A stretch of DNA of 64,000 bases from Ruegeria atlantica (GTDB lineage Bacteria; Pseudomonadota; Alphaproteobacteria; Rhodobacterales; Rhodobacteraceae). Of this stretch, positions 35,501-43,972 are shown piece after piece. The notes under the pieces are model-generated. The model was given only the letters and a program-made list of their open reading frames with translations, had not been told where the DNA came from and ran no database searches. Positions within the stretch are counted from its first letter, which is position 1, and every line of letters begins with the position of its first letter. The position numbers were made by a program, and so were the translations under genes. Location of the stretch: NCBI GenBank assembly GCA_013032095.1, contig WQBJ01000016.1, positions 1 to 64,000 of the forward strand, given 5' to 3'.

Positions 35501-35764
35501 CAGCGCTGTGTCCTCGGTCACATCAGGAATACCAAACAGCGCCATGATGCTGTCCCCGGCGAAATCACGTACGGTACCACCGTGGGTTTCGACCGCGCGC
35601 ACCAGCGTGTCATAGACCATACGCACAAAGGCCAGAGCCTGTTCTTCCTCCAGCCTGGCAACGATGGCAGTATAGCCGACCATATCAGCAAACAGCACCG
35701 AGACCTGACGCAGTTGCTCGCTATCCGCTTGTTCCCGCTTAGGTTTATCCGCAATGTTCCCCAT
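32579..35764 (-). CDS. Class III adenylate cyclase with AAA/ATPase and TPR-like domains
   Basis: The start chosen is ATG 35764 ('MGNIADKPKREQ'), 16 residues before the first cyclase strand 'VSVLFADMVGYTAIVA'; an alternative GTG at 35857 adds 31 residues. The 1,061-residue cytosolic protein has an N-terminal class III cyclase (about 20-195, with 'FAGDSIMALFG' and 'GSTVNLAARLEN'). A P-loop ATPase follows (about 235-560; Walker A-like 'VAEPGLGKTRLVFEF', Walker B 'LVLLLIEDGHW'), and then about 450 residues of TPR-like helical repeats to the end. Family members link cyclic-nucleotide synthesis to an ATP-dependent sensor. The Lys normally in 'DK.xGD' is Arg here ('VRDFAGD'). Confidence 0.85.
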   Translation of the reverse strand: MGNIADKPKREQADSEQLRQVSVLFADMVGYTAIVARLEEEQALAFVRMVYDTLVRAVETHGGTVRDFAGDSIMALFGIPDVTEDTALRACRAAMSIHAAFDASADDMEARFGVRPKVRVGISSGTVLMAAVQGEGSQTTAVGSTVNLAARLENLAPSGGSLICHTTRSLVEWVTDLAFFGEHQIKGLSTPQKLWQLQGIQPESSRFDASVAQGLSRYVGRMEELSTLSAALERSKIARSVIDMVAEPGLGKTRLVFEFLRRLPADHVSVLKGYCFTGGQQVPFLPFLEIVRKSFRIGDADNPLRVQVKLEAGLKIYGLLSQQNLGLMMNLLGLTPPQDALEGLDGVLTGLRTRELLIALLKQKCIRDLVLLLIEDGHWIDSASAELLAAMIKEPGLSNLLIVQTRRPEYTPGWLGKAGVSTLALEPLKIQEFSTLAQNRLGVDALPDGLAEQLADRAGGNPLFGEEILSFLLDREILRVENGNAQIEADISESGLPVTMRSLLTARIERLEPDDRALLQAAAVIGRRFDPGLLSQIVESADLTGAALQRLQTHDVLYREPNSSDYIFKHAMLRDSVYQSLVTSRRSELHLAIADALVLRNANRLQEAAEVLAYHYGQSDRADQAFRYSTMAGEKCLGIYSLDEANRYFVTALELYQADPSCATEAEFAGFVASFAQCSNISLRVRTIIDLADTVRPVLHKAGDSQDHALFLHHYVSCLVCNGKYYEAHWVQQELTDMADRLKDPTSKAYALVNELSVSIYHAPIDNDRFEAKKREAEAELDKIDDAYIHNFYLATVGWNELTRGRVARAHATSDRMIALGETKNDPRALGYGTAMKALIAMVTDDYELALQMAEKARAASRVEFELAIAEAARVGAMVPLEKPGALEVVQGHIASCTEKGWALFTFGPATMLGVAYALNGQIAAGLQQIEGAIQKRTNEGTQVSADWARLFLCEVYLAILTGEGGGSLRVLLRNFRSILWVMLFGRKKLISMVEQVRSNPQFDPKGHYIARCDMIIGLLYKAKKKKAQAIDHLSRARVIVETAGRSPMLTRIDTALAELA

Positions 35765-35953
35765 ACCAGTTAGGATGTACAACAGCGTATCTTTCCTCAC
35801 CAGTATCCGCAGGCGAATTGCCGTAAAGGCATGTTCAAATAGCAGTGAAAATGTCACGCTGCCGAACCGGTAGAGTTAGAGGCAACCGAACCGTCACAAT
35901 AACTGAGCTGTGCCTATCACCTGAAGAAACGCGAAGAGTACCGTTTTAGAACG

Positions 35954-36700
35954 TCAGCCGCGACCGATGGCACAAGAACCCAAATATCGACGGACAGTTT
36001 CCGCCATCCCAAAGGTCAGCGCGTCACAAAACAGCGCATGGCCGATGGATACTTCGGCTATCGAAGGGATACGGGAGACCAGCTTACCTGTGCCACCAAC
36101 CGTAAGATCATGGCCGGCGTTGACCTTCAAACCATGCGCTTCAGCTGCGGTCGCAGCGTCGAAGAGACGATTCAACTCTCGCTTTTCGGTACTTGAATCG
36201 TCGTAGGCCCCGCCGAACGGACCTGTATAGAGTTCTACCCTGTCTGTTCCGGTTTGCGCTGCATGGGCCATCTGGTCCGCGTCGGGATCGGCAAACAAGG
36301 ACACTCGGTGGCCGCCCGCCTTAAGCGTGCCTACTACATCAGCAAGCATCGCGCTGTGCGCTTCGAAGTCCCAGCCGTGATCGCTGGTTGCTTGCGCCGG
36401 ATCATCCGGCACCAGTGTAACTTGATCCGCGCGCACCTCGTGGACTAGCAATAGAAAACGCGCGTCTGGGTAGCCTTCAACGTTCAATTCCCGGTTGGGA
36501 AACTCTGCATCAAGCAGAGCCCTCAACGCGCGAACGTCGTCGGGCCGGGTATGGCGCTCATCCGGTCGGGGATGCACAGTCACCCCTGACGCGCCGTTGT
36601 TCAGAGCAATCCGGGCCAAATCAATAAGATCCGGCCATGGGTGTTCTCGCCGATTGCGCAACAGGGCCGCAACGTTCAGGTTTACCGAAAGGTCTGTCAT
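35954..36700 (-). CDS. pdxJ: PdxJ-like pyridoxine 5'-phosphate synthase paralogue with altered active site
   Basis: The 248-residue TIM-barrel protein aligns with PdxJ through its whole length: 'NNGASGVTVHPRPDERHTRP' (H43, R45 and H50 kept), 'LKVNAGHDLTVGG' (catalytic His kept), 'EVSIGHALF' (Gly-His kept) and an acidic residue in 'LNVEGY'. However, the very conserved Asp-His of the opening ('VNIDH' in standard PdxJ) is Asn-Val here ('VNLNVAALLRN', N9, V10). So either substrate handling has changed or activity is lost. It is in an operon 9 bases after a flavin-oxidase-like gene, with a divergent MocR regulator, so a B6-related role is likely but not the housekeeping enzyme. Confidence 0.8.
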   Translation of the reverse strand: MTDLSVNLNVAALLRNRREHPWPDLIDLARIALNNGASGVTVHPRPDERHTRPDDVRALRALLDAEFPNRELNVEGYPDARFLLLVHEVRADQVTLVPDDPAQATSDHGWDFEAHSAMLADVVGTLKAGGHRVSLFADPDADQMAHAAQTGTDRVELYTGPFGGAYDDSSTEKRELNRLFDAATAAEAHGLKVNAGHDLTVGGTGKLVSRIPSIAEVSIGHALFCDALTFGMAETVRRYLGSCAIGRG

Positions 36701-36709
36701 GATCCCGCC

Positions 36710-37360
36710 CTATAGCTGAAACGTTTGCACATGCTCGGGCAGTGGTACGCCGTCGATGTTTCTGGGGTCTGGTATCGGTTTGCCAACCGAGGTGTGGACA
36801 GGGATCACTCCCGCCCAGATGGGAAGGTCGTAATCCGCCTCCTCATCATTGGGGCCGCCTGTGCGGATCTTGGCACTGCCCTCTGAAATCTCCATACCCA
36901 GCACCATGGTCGCCTTGAGGTCCTGCGCGTGATCGGGTCGCAGGCTTTCATAACGCCCCGGAAACAGCCCGTTCACAAATCGGCCCAGCTTTTCGAGTTT
37001 CTCCGCCGGGTCTTCTACCTTGACCGCCGTGCCGAACAGTGTGACCGAGCGGGAATTGACCGAGTGGTGCATCCCGGACCTGGCTAAAACAAAGCCGTCC
37101 AAAATCGCGACCGACAGGCAGACCTGGGCATCTCGCGAATTGCGCAAGGCGCGACTGGCCGAGGAACCATGCCAATAGACATGGTTGCCCTCACGCCATT
37201 GCAGCGTCGGCGTCACAAAAGGCTTGCCATCTATGACGTATCCCACGCTACACATCGGTTGTACGTCCAATATGCTGTTGATCGTAGCGCGATCGAAATG
37301 CCCGCGTTCATGTGAACGGCGCAGGCGGCTTCTGTCGGTGACTGTCAGTGTCTCGGTCAT
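36710..37360 (-). CDS. Pyridoxamine 5'-phosphate oxidase-family flavin-binding protein
   Basis: This 216-residue protein has a split-barrel FMN-binding fold. After 'RLRRSHERGHFDRATINSIL' comes 'PMCSVGYVIDGKPFVTPTLQ', then 'VYWHGSSASRALRN' (phosphate/flavin loop) and 'VCLSVAILDGFVLARSGMHH', the NimA/PNPOx-like pattern. It is not the canonical PdxH. The C-terminal about 60 residues include 'EEADYDLPIWAGVIPV', typical of this subgroup. It is the first gene of the minus-strand pair with the PdxJ paralogue, under the divergent MocR regulator. The probable role is oxidation or reduction of a B6 vitamer or related compound. Confidence 0.8.
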   Translation of the reverse strand: MTETLTVTDRSRLRRSHERGHFDRATINSILDVQPMCSVGYVIDGKPFVTPTLQWREGNHVYWHGSSASRALRNSRDAQVCLSVAILDGFVLARSGMHHSVNSRSVTLFGTAVKVEDPAEKLEKLGRFVNGLFPGRYESLRPDHAQDLKATMVLGMEISEGSAKIRTGGPNDEEADYDLPIWAGVIPVHTSVGKPIPDPRNIDGVPLPEHVQTFQL

Positions 37361-37419
37361 CTTGATAGCTCGGTTTGTTCTTGCTGTGACCCTGATGCCT
37401 GGATATTGGTTGTTTTGAA
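37361..37419. promoter_or_regulatory. Divergent promoter region of MocR regulator and B6 pair
   Basis: Only 59 bases separate the start codons of the MocR regulator (37420, plus) and the PNPOx-family gene (37360, minus), so both promoters overlap here. This is the usual place of MocR/PdxR operators, but no clear direct repeat could be made out. Confidence 0.4.
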
Positions 37420-38856
37420 ATGTCCAATTCTGAAACTTTTTCTAAGTCCAATTTGAATCGTGATCTGTTTGCGATCTCGCTGGATGCGTCGCTGAAAACA
37501 TCACTGCAGGCACAACTTCTAGAGGCATTGCGCAACCTTATTTCAGCGTCTCCCAATCTGGTTGGCGCACGGTTACCCGCCAGCCGCGCCCTAGCGTCCG
37601 AGCTGTCGATCTCGAGAACCACCGTACAAGCTGTTTACGATCAGATGATCAGCGAAGGGTATCTGGTCACCCGACAAGGCAGCGGCACTTACGTGGCCAG
37701 CGAGATCACCCATCTGTCACAGCCGCAGCCATCGCCCCGCCCAGCTGGCCCGGCAATCGAGCCATGGCGCCCCTTTCAAACCGGCCTGCCGGATCAATCC
37801 TTGCTGCCTAACAGGCAATGGGCCCGCCATCTGGAACGCGCTTGGCGCGCCCCGGCGCCTGGGCTATTGGCGCGCCCTGATCCCTTGGGTTGGTATCCGC
37901 TGCGTGAAGCAATCGCGGACCATCTGGCGGCGTGGCGGCACTTACCCTGCGACCCTGGTCAGGTTGTCATCACATCGGGCGCGCGGGAAGCGTTCGAAGT
38001 GATATTCCATGGCCTGCTTGGTTCGGGCAAGCAGATCGCTATCGAGGATCCTTGCTGGCCCAAACTGCATACGATCCTCGCCGACACGGGGAATACCGGA
38101 AATCCGATCCGCATTGACCATGACGGGCTGGATGCAGCGCGTTTACCTGCGGGCATTGATGCCACGATCGTCACACCCTCGAGGCACTATCCAACCGGGG
38201 TCAGCCTGCCAATGCCCCGCAGAGTGTTATTGATGGACTGGGCACGTCAAACCGGAGCGATGGTAATCGAAGACGACTATGACAGCGAATTCCGCTATCG
38301 CGGGCAACCGTTGCCCTCCCTGTCTGGGCTGGACGGCCTGACCAACACGATCTATCTGGGCAGCTTCTCCAAACTCGTCAGCCCAGCGCTGCGGATCGGC
38401 TATCTGGTTGTTCCCAAGAGGTTATTGCCCAACACACGGTCCTATCTCGACCGTGTCGGTCCGCGTGCCTCGCTGATCCCGCAACCAGCCCTAGCCACAT
38501 TCATGGACAGCGGTGAATTTGCCATGCACCTGCGTCGTATGCGGCGTATCTATGCGCGGCGGCAAAGCCATTTGCTTGACGCCCTAGCCCCTGTTTCCGA
38601 TTTGCTGAATCTTCACGCCGACTCGTCCGGTATGCATTTATGCGTTCTACCGAGGGCGCCTTTGACTGATCGGCTTTCGGACATTGAAATAAGCAAACGC
38701 GCCGAGGGTATTGGGCTTCGGATCAGCGCCCTGTCTGCCCAGTGCGCTTTGCCCGAAAAGATGCAAGGCCTTTTGCTGGGCTATGCGGCCTTCGACGAAG
38801 ACACTCTTTCGGAGGCAGCTGTGCAGTTGATCGCAATCCTTCGCTCGGAACGCTGA
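37420..38856 (+). CDS. MocR/PdxR-like regulator (GntR helix-turn-helix fused to aminotransferase domain)
   Basis: The 478-residue chimera has an N-terminal GntR winged helix-turn-helix (about 30-95; 'GARLPASRALASELSISRTT', 'EGYLVTRQGSGTYVAS'). It is joined by a Pro-rich linker to a fold-type I aminotransferase domain (about 125-475), with the PLP-contact motif 'IEDDYDSEFRYRG' and Schiff-base Lys in 'LGSFSKLVSPALRIGY'. Such MocR proteins sense PLP; PdxR members control vitamin-B6 synthesis genes. Its position opposite the PdxJ-like and PNPOx-like genes, with 59 bases in between, supports a PdxR role. The ligand may be a vitamer other than PLP. Confidence 0.85.
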   Translation: MSNSETFSKSNLNRDLFAISLDASLKTSLQAQLLEALRNLISASPNLVGARLPASRALASELSISRTTVQAVYDQMISEGYLVTRQGSGTYVASEITHLSQPQPSPRPAGPAIEPWRPFQTGLPDQSLLPNRQWARHLERAWRAPAPGLLARPDPLGWYPLREAIADHLAAWRHLPCDPGQVVITSGAREAFEVIFHGLLGSGKQIAIEDPCWPKLHTILADTGNTGNPIRIDHDGLDAARLPAGIDATIVTPSRHYPTGVSLPMPRRVLLMDWARQTGAMVIEDDYDSEFRYRGQPLPSLSGLDGLTNTIYLGSFSKLVSPALRIGYLVVPKRLLPNTRSYLDRVGPRASLIPQPALATFMDSGEFAMHLRRMRRIYARRQSHLLDALAPVSDLLNLHADSSGMHLCVLPRAPLTDRLSDIEISKRAEGIGLRISALSAQCALPEKMQGLLLGYAAFDEDTLSEAAVQLIAILRSER

Positions 38857-38983
38857 CGCCCCCAAACCTTACGACTAGCGGTTTTTCACACGTTAACGAC
38901 ACAAAGTGATATCATAACAATAGAATATTTATTTATGTTTATTTCTAAATGGAATCGTAGTGTCTGTGAAAGGGGAGATTCAC

Positions 38984-40909
38984 ATGCTTCGACTGTCTGC
39001 CTGCTTGTTAACTTTGGCTTCGTTGCCGTTCAGTGCCTTCGCCGACGCGGTCCCCAGTCAACAAGCCGCCGAGGGTACTTTTCCCGAGCGTCCGTTCTCG
39101 CCCTATGCCAATCGATCCTTCCCGGAACGCCCGTTGTGGGGCGATACTCATCTGCATACCGGATTGTCACTGGATGCCGGGGCGTTCGGTAACACACTAC
39201 TTCCTGACGAAGCATGGCGCTTTGCCAAGGGCGAACAGGTCATTTCCTCCACGGGTCAACCGGTCAGGCTGGCCAGACCTCTGGATTGGATGGTGTTGAC
39301 CGATCACACCGACCTGATGGGGTTCGCACCCGATCTGCAAGCGGGCAAACCCGGAGTGATCTCGGACCCGAAGGGGTTGGAATGGTATGAAGGATACAAG
39401 GCAGGCGGCGAGGAAGCAGGAAAAGCGGCCTTCGATATCATCACAAATTTCTCGCAGATGACGCTGCCAGAAATATTGTTAGAGTCCTACAGCCCAGGTG
39501 CCGATGCATTTGCCTTTACGTGGGAACATATTGTGCTGGCGGCTGAACAGCATAACGATCCGGGCAATTTTACCGCCTTCATCGGCTTTGAATGGACCTC
39601 GGTTCCCAAAGGATTCAACCTGCATAGAAATGTCATGCTGCGCGATGGGCCGATCCGCGCGCTTCAGGTCGTCCCGCCAGTTACGCAGCCGCCCTACGGT
39701 GACACTGATCCCAAGGCTCTTTACGCATGGCTGGAAGAGTATGAAGCCAAGACAGGCGGTCGAGCGGTTGCCTTCGCCCATAACGGCAACTTGTCAAACG
39801 GCTGGATGTTCCCAATCGAAGACACCTATCACGGCGGCAAAGTGGATGAGGAATACGTTCAGAACCGTGCAAGATGGGAGCCCCACTACGAAGTCACTCA
39901 AATCAAGGGTGATGGAGAGGCCCACCCCTACCTCAGCCCGGATGATCCGTTTGCGGATTACGAGAACTGGGATGTCGGCAATCTCGATATCACCGAACTA
40001 AAAACCGATGACATGCTGGCGGGCGAATATGCGCGTGAGGCCTTGAAGCGCGGCTTGATGCTGGAAGAGAAGTTCGGCGTGAACCCCTATAAGTTTGGCA
40101 TGGGTGGCGCGACCGATAGCCATACCTCACTGGCCACCGCCGAAGAGGACAACTTCTTTGGTAAATCCGTCAGCGTTGAGCCGTCGGCTACGCGAATTCA
40201 GCACCCCTTTATCGCCAACGATCTGGGCGAGATCCCAGGTGATCTGCTCGTCGCCTCTGGCTACACGGCTGTCTGGGCCACCGAGAACACGCGTTCGGCC
40301 ATCTTCGACGCGTTCAAGCGGCGGGAAACCTATGCCACAACAGGCCCTCGGATCGGGCTGCGTTTCTTTGGCGGATGGGATTTTGATGACACGGACCTTG
40401 AGACCCGCTTTCTTGCCGATGTCGGCTATACCAAGGGCGTCCCCATGGGCAGCGACCTGCGCCCGCGCGAGGGAGACGATGCGCCGAAGTTCCTGATCGG
40501 CGCCCTGCGCGACCCGATCGGTGCGAACTTGGATCGTGTTCAGGTCGTCAAAGGCTGGCTGGATGCGGATGGCGAACTGCAGGAAAAGGTCTACAACGTC
40601 GCCTGGTCAGATGATCGCGCCTTAGATGCGGATGGCAACCTGCCCGAGGTCGGAAATACCGTGGATCTGGACAGCGCAAGCTGGAGCAACACGATCGGCA
40701 CATCCGAGTTGATCACTGTGTGGACCGATCCCGAATTCAACCCGGATGAACGCGCCTTCTACTATGCTCGGGTTCTGGAGATACCCACTCCACGCTGGGT
40801 ACTGTATGACAAGCTGCGTTTTGGCATCGACTTGCCAGAAACTACGCAACTGATCCATCAGGAACGCGCCTATTCGTCACCGATCTGGTACACTCCGGAA
40901 AGTAATTGA
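38984..40909 (+). CDS. Exported DUF3604 (PHP-like) protein
   Basis: ATG 38984 with AAGGGGAG about 8 bases upstream opens a signal peptide (cleavage near 'SAFADA', residue 21). The 641-residue protein is of the DUF3604 family. A PHP-like metal-site region begins with '[16 protein letters not shown]' (His-x-His), followed by '[15 protein letters not shown]', and later 'FVNP'-like '[15 protein letters not shown]' and '[19 protein letters not shown]'. These conserved His/Asp residues suggest a metal-dependent hydrolase or phosphoesterase acting in the periplasm, but the reaction is not known. It stands as a single gene between the MocR gene and the nickel cluster; no stronger prediction is possible. 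Confidence 0.75.
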   Translation: MLRLSACLLTLASLPFSAFADAVPSQQAAEGTFPERPFSPYANRSFPERPLWGDTHLHTGLSLDAGAFGNTLLPDEAWRFAKGEQVISSTGQPVRLARPLDWMVLTDHTDLMGFAPDLQAGKPGVISDPKGLEWYEGYKAGGEEAGKAAFDIITNFSQMTLPEILLESYSPGADAFAFTWEHIVLAAEQHNDPGNFTAFIGFEWTSVPKGFNLHRNVMLRDGPIRALQVVPPVTQPPYGDTDPKALYAWLEEYEAKTGGRAVAFAHNGNLSNGWMFPIEDTYHGGKVDEEYVQNRARWEPHYEVTQIKGDGEAHPYLSPDDPFADYENWDVGNLDITELKTDDMLAGEYAREALKRGLMLEEKFGVNPYKFGMGGATDSHTSLATAEEDNFFGKSVSVEPSATRIQHPFIANDLGEIPGDLLVASGYTAVWATENTRSAIFDAFKRRETYATTGPRIGLRFFGGWDFDDTDLETRFLADVGYTKGVPMGSDLRPREGDDAPKFLIGALRDPIGANLDRVQVVKGWLDADGELQEKVYNVAWSDDRALDADGNLPEVGNTVDLDSASWSNTIGTSELITVWTDPEFNPDERAFYYARVLEIPTPRWVLYDKLRFGIDLPETTQLIHQERAYSSPIWYTPESN

Positions 40910-41203
40910 TCCTCAGGTGTTATCCGCAACATGGGTGGGCTGCCCTGCCCCTGTGACCCCTCAAAAACATTGAAAGTTAAGTCGAATAAGCAGACTTAGC
41001 ATCTGACCTGCTCAAAAGCTCAATCTTTGGATGAAAGCTGGCTTGTAGTTCCCTCAAGACTATCATTCAGGCCAAGCCCAAATCGTGAGATCTTCTGTTC
41101 CGCCCCATCTCCGCTACGGTTCCGAAATGTAGGGCGCTGCAAATAACGCCGGTGACTTCTTGCGCCATCTTGGCGGTTTAGGCTTTCGTGCGGCTTCCTC
41201 AAT

Positions 41204-42523
41204 TCAAAGCGTAGGCGACCAACGCGGGTGTTCATCGTCAACGACAAAAGCGTGCGTATGTGTCCGCTGACCCTGCAAGTGTGGGTGATCCAATGGAAGA
41301 TTTTCGTGAGTATGCGTCAGCGTTTCAGGGTCGTCATGGGGCCAAAGGCGCAGGGCGCAAACAATGCCTGTTATCCCAGTCAATGCAAGAACAAGAAGCG
41401 CTTCAGAAGTGCCAAACCGCGTCATTAACCAGCCCGACAATGGATAGGCGATAAGCCAGCATCCGTGGCTGAGTGCGAATTGCGCCGCAAACAATGCGGG
41501 GCGGTCGGCCTCGTGAGAGGAGCGTCGCAAGAGGCGGCCAGAGGGTGTCAACACCGCAGAATAACCGATGCCAACTAAGAGCCACGCACCGAGCAGGATG
41601 GGCCATGATAAGCCGAAACTTATCACAAGAAACGCCAGTGTCACCAGCGTCGCGGTTGCCACGGTAGCGCCTGCAACCATAACTGGACGATCTGCTATGC
41701 GGTCAAGCAACCGGGGCAGAACAAGCGCGGACATCATTGAACCGGCCCCGAAGGCAAACATGGTCCAGGCCAGCGCGTTTTCTGGCAGACCCAAAGTACC
41801 GCGCACCAGCACTACTGAGTTTACCAGTACCATCGCACCCGCTGCAGCCGCAGTGAGGTTCAGCGCAAGCAATCCGCGCAATCGGGGCGTAGCGAGATAA
41901 ATTCGAATTCCCCGGGTGGTACGGTCATAAATCCCTCTGCGCTCGGTCGGCTCGGGGCTGGGCAACAGTATCGAAACCACCAGTAGAGCAGAGGCAGCAA
42001 AGCCAAATACCGTTCCGAAAAAGAGCGTGTTGTAACTCATCAGAGCAAGCAGCAAAGCCGCAAGGGTCGGACTGATGATGTTCTCCAAGTCATAGGCTAA
42101 CCGCGACAACGACAGGGCTCGGGTATAGCGCGCCTCGTCCGGCAGCACACTTGGGATCGTGGCCTGAAAGGCCGGCGTGAACGCGGCGGAAGCTGACTGC
42201 AACAGGAAAATCAGCACATAGACTTGCCAGATCTCCGTCACGAAGGGCAGACAAAGAGCCGCTCCTGCACGGATCAAATCGAGCGTGACCAATACTGCGC
42301 GGCGGGGGAACTGGGTCACAACAGCTGCTGCAATCGGTGCCACGCCCACATAGGCGATCATCTTTATCGTAAAGACCGTTCCCAGCACCATCGCTGCCTG
42401 GTCCCCGGCCAGATCGAAGGCAAGCAGGCCAAGGGCCACAGTGGCCAGCCCTGTTCCCAAAAGCGCTACGACTTGCGCCGCGAAAAGATGGCGAAAGGTA
42501 CGGTCTTTAAGGATGTCAAACAT
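41204..42523 (-). CDS. NreB-like MFS metal exporter with His-rich tail
   Basis: ATG 42523 lies one base after the stop of the metal-sensing repressor (TGA-A-ATG), so the pair is translated together. The 439-residue product has about twelve transmembrane helices of the major facilitator type ('IKMIAYVGVAPIAAAVV', 'GAWLLVGIGYSAVLTPSGR'). The cytosolic C-terminus is His-rich ('THTHENLPLDHPHLQGQRTH'), the hallmark of NreB-type nickel exporters. It probably removes excess Ni(II) or Co(II) to the outside. The regulator upstream and the HupE/UreJ gene nearby support nickel. Another divalent metal cannot be excluded. Confidence 0.85.
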   Translation of the reverse strand: MFDILKDRTFRHLFAAQVVALLGTGLATVALGLLAFDLAGDQAAMVLGTVFTIKMIAYVGVAPIAAAVVTQFPRRAVLVTLDLIRAGAALCLPFVTEIWQVYVLIFLLQSASAAFTPAFQATIPSVLPDEARYTRALSLSRLAYDLENIISPTLAALLLALMSYNTLFFGTVFGFAASALLVVSILLPSPEPTERRGIYDRTTRGIRIYLATPRLRGLLALNLTAAAAGAMVLVNSVVLVRGTLGLPENALAWTMFAFGAGSMMSALVLPRLLDRIADRPVMVAGATVATATLVTLAFLVISFGLSWPILLGAWLLVGIGYSAVLTPSGRLLRRSSHEADRPALFAAQFALSHGCWLIAYPLSGWLMTRFGTSEALLVLALTGITGIVCALRLWPHDDPETLTHTHENLPLDHPHLQGQRTHTHAFVVDDEHPRWSPTL

Positions 42524-42524
42524 T

Positions 42525-42788
42525 TCAGAGATACCGGGAAATGGCGCGCAACTCGTCCAGATCATGGGAATTGTCGCCAGTAAGACAATGATCCATATGA
42601 TCGTGAATCAAAATGCGCTTTGCGTTGGTTACGGCTTTTTCGACGGCATGCATCTGCTGGGCGACCTCGACGCAAGGTTTGCCGTCTTCGATCATTGTAA
42701 TGACAGACCGCAAATGCCCCTCGGCGCGTTTAAGCCGAGCTATAAGTGCGGGGTGGGTTGCGTGTTTTTGTGGTTTTGCCATATACAT
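42525..42788 (-). CDS. CsoR/RcnR-family metal-sensing repressor
   Basis: ATG 42788 (87 residues) is chosen since the G6 tract of the adjacent palindrome acts as ribosome-binding site 8 bases upstream; ATG 42782 is the alternative. The all-helical protein has the family fingerprint 'ARLKRAEGHLRSVITMIEDG', a Cys in 'GKPCVEVAQQMHAV' and His residues in 'ILIHDHMDHCL', giving an N-terminal/His-Cys-His-His type site of nickel/cobalt sensors such as RcnR. Without metal it should bind the C6-T-G6 site and block the exporter operon; metal binding releases it. It overlaps its own operator region, as expected of auto-repression. Confidence 0.85.
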   Translation of the reverse strand: MYMAKPQKHATHPALIARLKRAEGHLRSVITMIEDGKPCVEVAQQMHAVEKAVTNAKRILIHDHMDHCLTGDNSHDLDELRAISRYL

Positions 42789-42796
42789 CAGGATAA

Positions 42797-42809
42797 CCCC
42801 CCTGGGGGG
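42797..42809. promoter_or_regulatory. C6-T-G6 palindrome, RcnR/CsoR-type operator
   Basis: CCCCCCTGGGGGG with A/T-rich flanks (GATAA and ATATAA) is the type of G/C-tract dyad known for CsoR/RcnR-family repressors. It sits 8 bases before the repressor's ATG on the minus strand and about 32 bases before the divergent His-rich gene, so one bound repressor could shut both sides. On the minus strand its G-tract also forms the repressor's ribosome-binding site. Confidence 0.7.
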
Positions 42810-42840
42810 ATATAACAAGACCACAGAGGCACCCGAAAGC

Positions 42841-43194
42841 TTGAGGGCAGTTCAGAGATATACGCGGAATGCGATGGCAGCCTTTCTCTGCCTGTCAATG
42901 GTTGCGTGGTCACTGCAGCCAATTTCGGGCCACGCGCCGACTGTGATCGAAACCGTGCAGGAGCATTTGCAGATAATTGCAGAACACGGGCACACCCACG
43001 GGTTTGAAGAAGATCTGTTGTGGGCGATGCACGGGCACAGTCATGATGGTGCAGATCATGACCACAGCCAAATGGTTCTGCCTGAAACGGGTAATTCGCT
43101 TTCACTGGCCTCGTTCCGAGACGACTGGGCCTTGGACCCGGTGCCGAGCGGGCCGTTCAGAAACAACGGTATAGAGCGACCTCCGCGCGTGTGA
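42841..43194 (+). CDS. His-rich exported protein of the nickel cluster
   Basis: TTG 42841 is preferred as start because 'LRAVQRYTRNAMAAFLCLSM' gives a normal basic n-region before the hydrophobic core; ATG 42874 is possible. The 117-residue protein has a signal peptide (cleavage after 'PISGHA', about residue 33) and a mature part rich in His ('AEHGHTHGFEEDLLWAMHGH', 'DGADHDHSQ') able to bind Ni(II) or another metal in the periplasm. It is divergent from the repressor/exporter pair and 49 bases upstream of the HupE/UreJ gene. A periplasmic metal chaperone or buffer is the likely role (inference). Confidence 0.65.
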   Translation: MRAVQRYTRNAMAAFLCLSMVAWSLQPISGHAPTVIETVQEHLQIIAEHGHTHGFEEDLLWAMHGHSHDGADHDHSQMVLPETGNSLSLASFRDDWALDPVPSGPFRNNGIERPPRV

Positions 43195-43243
43195 CGTCGC
43201 CCCAATCGGGGTTTTCGACATCACATAACAACGGAGATCATCC

Positions 43244-43960
43244 ATGAATCTAATCTCTCGGGGTCTGGACAGGCGCGCGACGCTCCTGCTGGCCCTCATC
43301 ATAACCAATCTGGCGCTGAGTACGTCTCAGGTGTTGGCTCATAACGTCACTGAAGGCGATGCAGGCTACATCCAGGAAATCTGGGGCGTGAACATCATCC
43401 CCTTCATGTATCTTGGGGCCAAGCATATGGTCACAGGCTACGATCACATCCTGTTCCTGCTTGGCGTTGTTTTCTTCCTATACCGAGCCAAGGATGTCGG
43501 CATCTATGTCAGCCTCTTTGCGGTCGGTCACTCGACGACAATGCTGTTGGGAGTGTGGTTCGGCTGGGGCGTAAACGCCTATATCGTTGACGCTATTATC
43601 GGCCTTTCGGTTGTCTACAAGGCGCTCGACAATCTCGGGGCATTCCAACGCTGGTTGGGATTCCAGCCAAATACCAAAGCTGCAACGCTGATTTTCGGTC
43701 TGTTCCACGGTATGGGGCTGGCAACCAAAATCCTCTACTATGATATCGCTCCGGAAGGGATTCTTGCCAATTTATTGGCGTTCAATGTGGGTGTGGAACT
43801 TGGCCAGCTCTCGGCCCTTGCGATCATCCTTATCGTCATGGGGTTCTGGCGAAAAAGCCCGTACTTCTTCCAGCAAGCATACAGCGTAAACGTCATCATG
43901 ATGACTCTCGGGTTTATCCTGATGGGTTATCAGATCACCGGCTTTTTCGTCGCCGCGTAA
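43244..43960 (+). CDS. HupE/UreJ-family metal permease
   Basis: The 238-residue protein has a signal-like first segment (about 10-32, 'LLLALIITNLALSTSQVLAH') followed by about six transmembrane helices. Conserved points of the family are present: a His directly after the cleavage site, 'GYDHILFLLGVVFFL' in helix 1 and 'LFHGMGLATKI' in a later helix, both typical nickel/cobalt-handling motifs. HupE/UreJ proteins assist nickel uptake for hydrogenase or urease. Neither enzyme is encoded here, so delivery may be to enzymes elsewhere, or the protein may act in efflux with the NreB-like exporter. CGGAG is 11 bases before ATG 43244. Confidence 0.85.
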   Translation: MNLISRGLDRRATLLLALIITNLALSTSQVLAHNVTEGDAGYIQEIWGVNIIPFMYLGAKHMVTGYDHILFLLGVVFFLYRAKDVGIYVSLFAVGHSTTMLLGVWFGWGVNAYIVDAIIGLSVVYKALDNLGAFQRWLGFQPNTKAATLIFGLFHGMGLATKILYYDIAPEGILANLLAFNVGVELGQLSALAIILIVMGFWRKSPYFFQQAYSVNVIMMTLGFILMGYQITGFFVAA

Positions 43961-43972
43961 CGGAGTTCAGAA

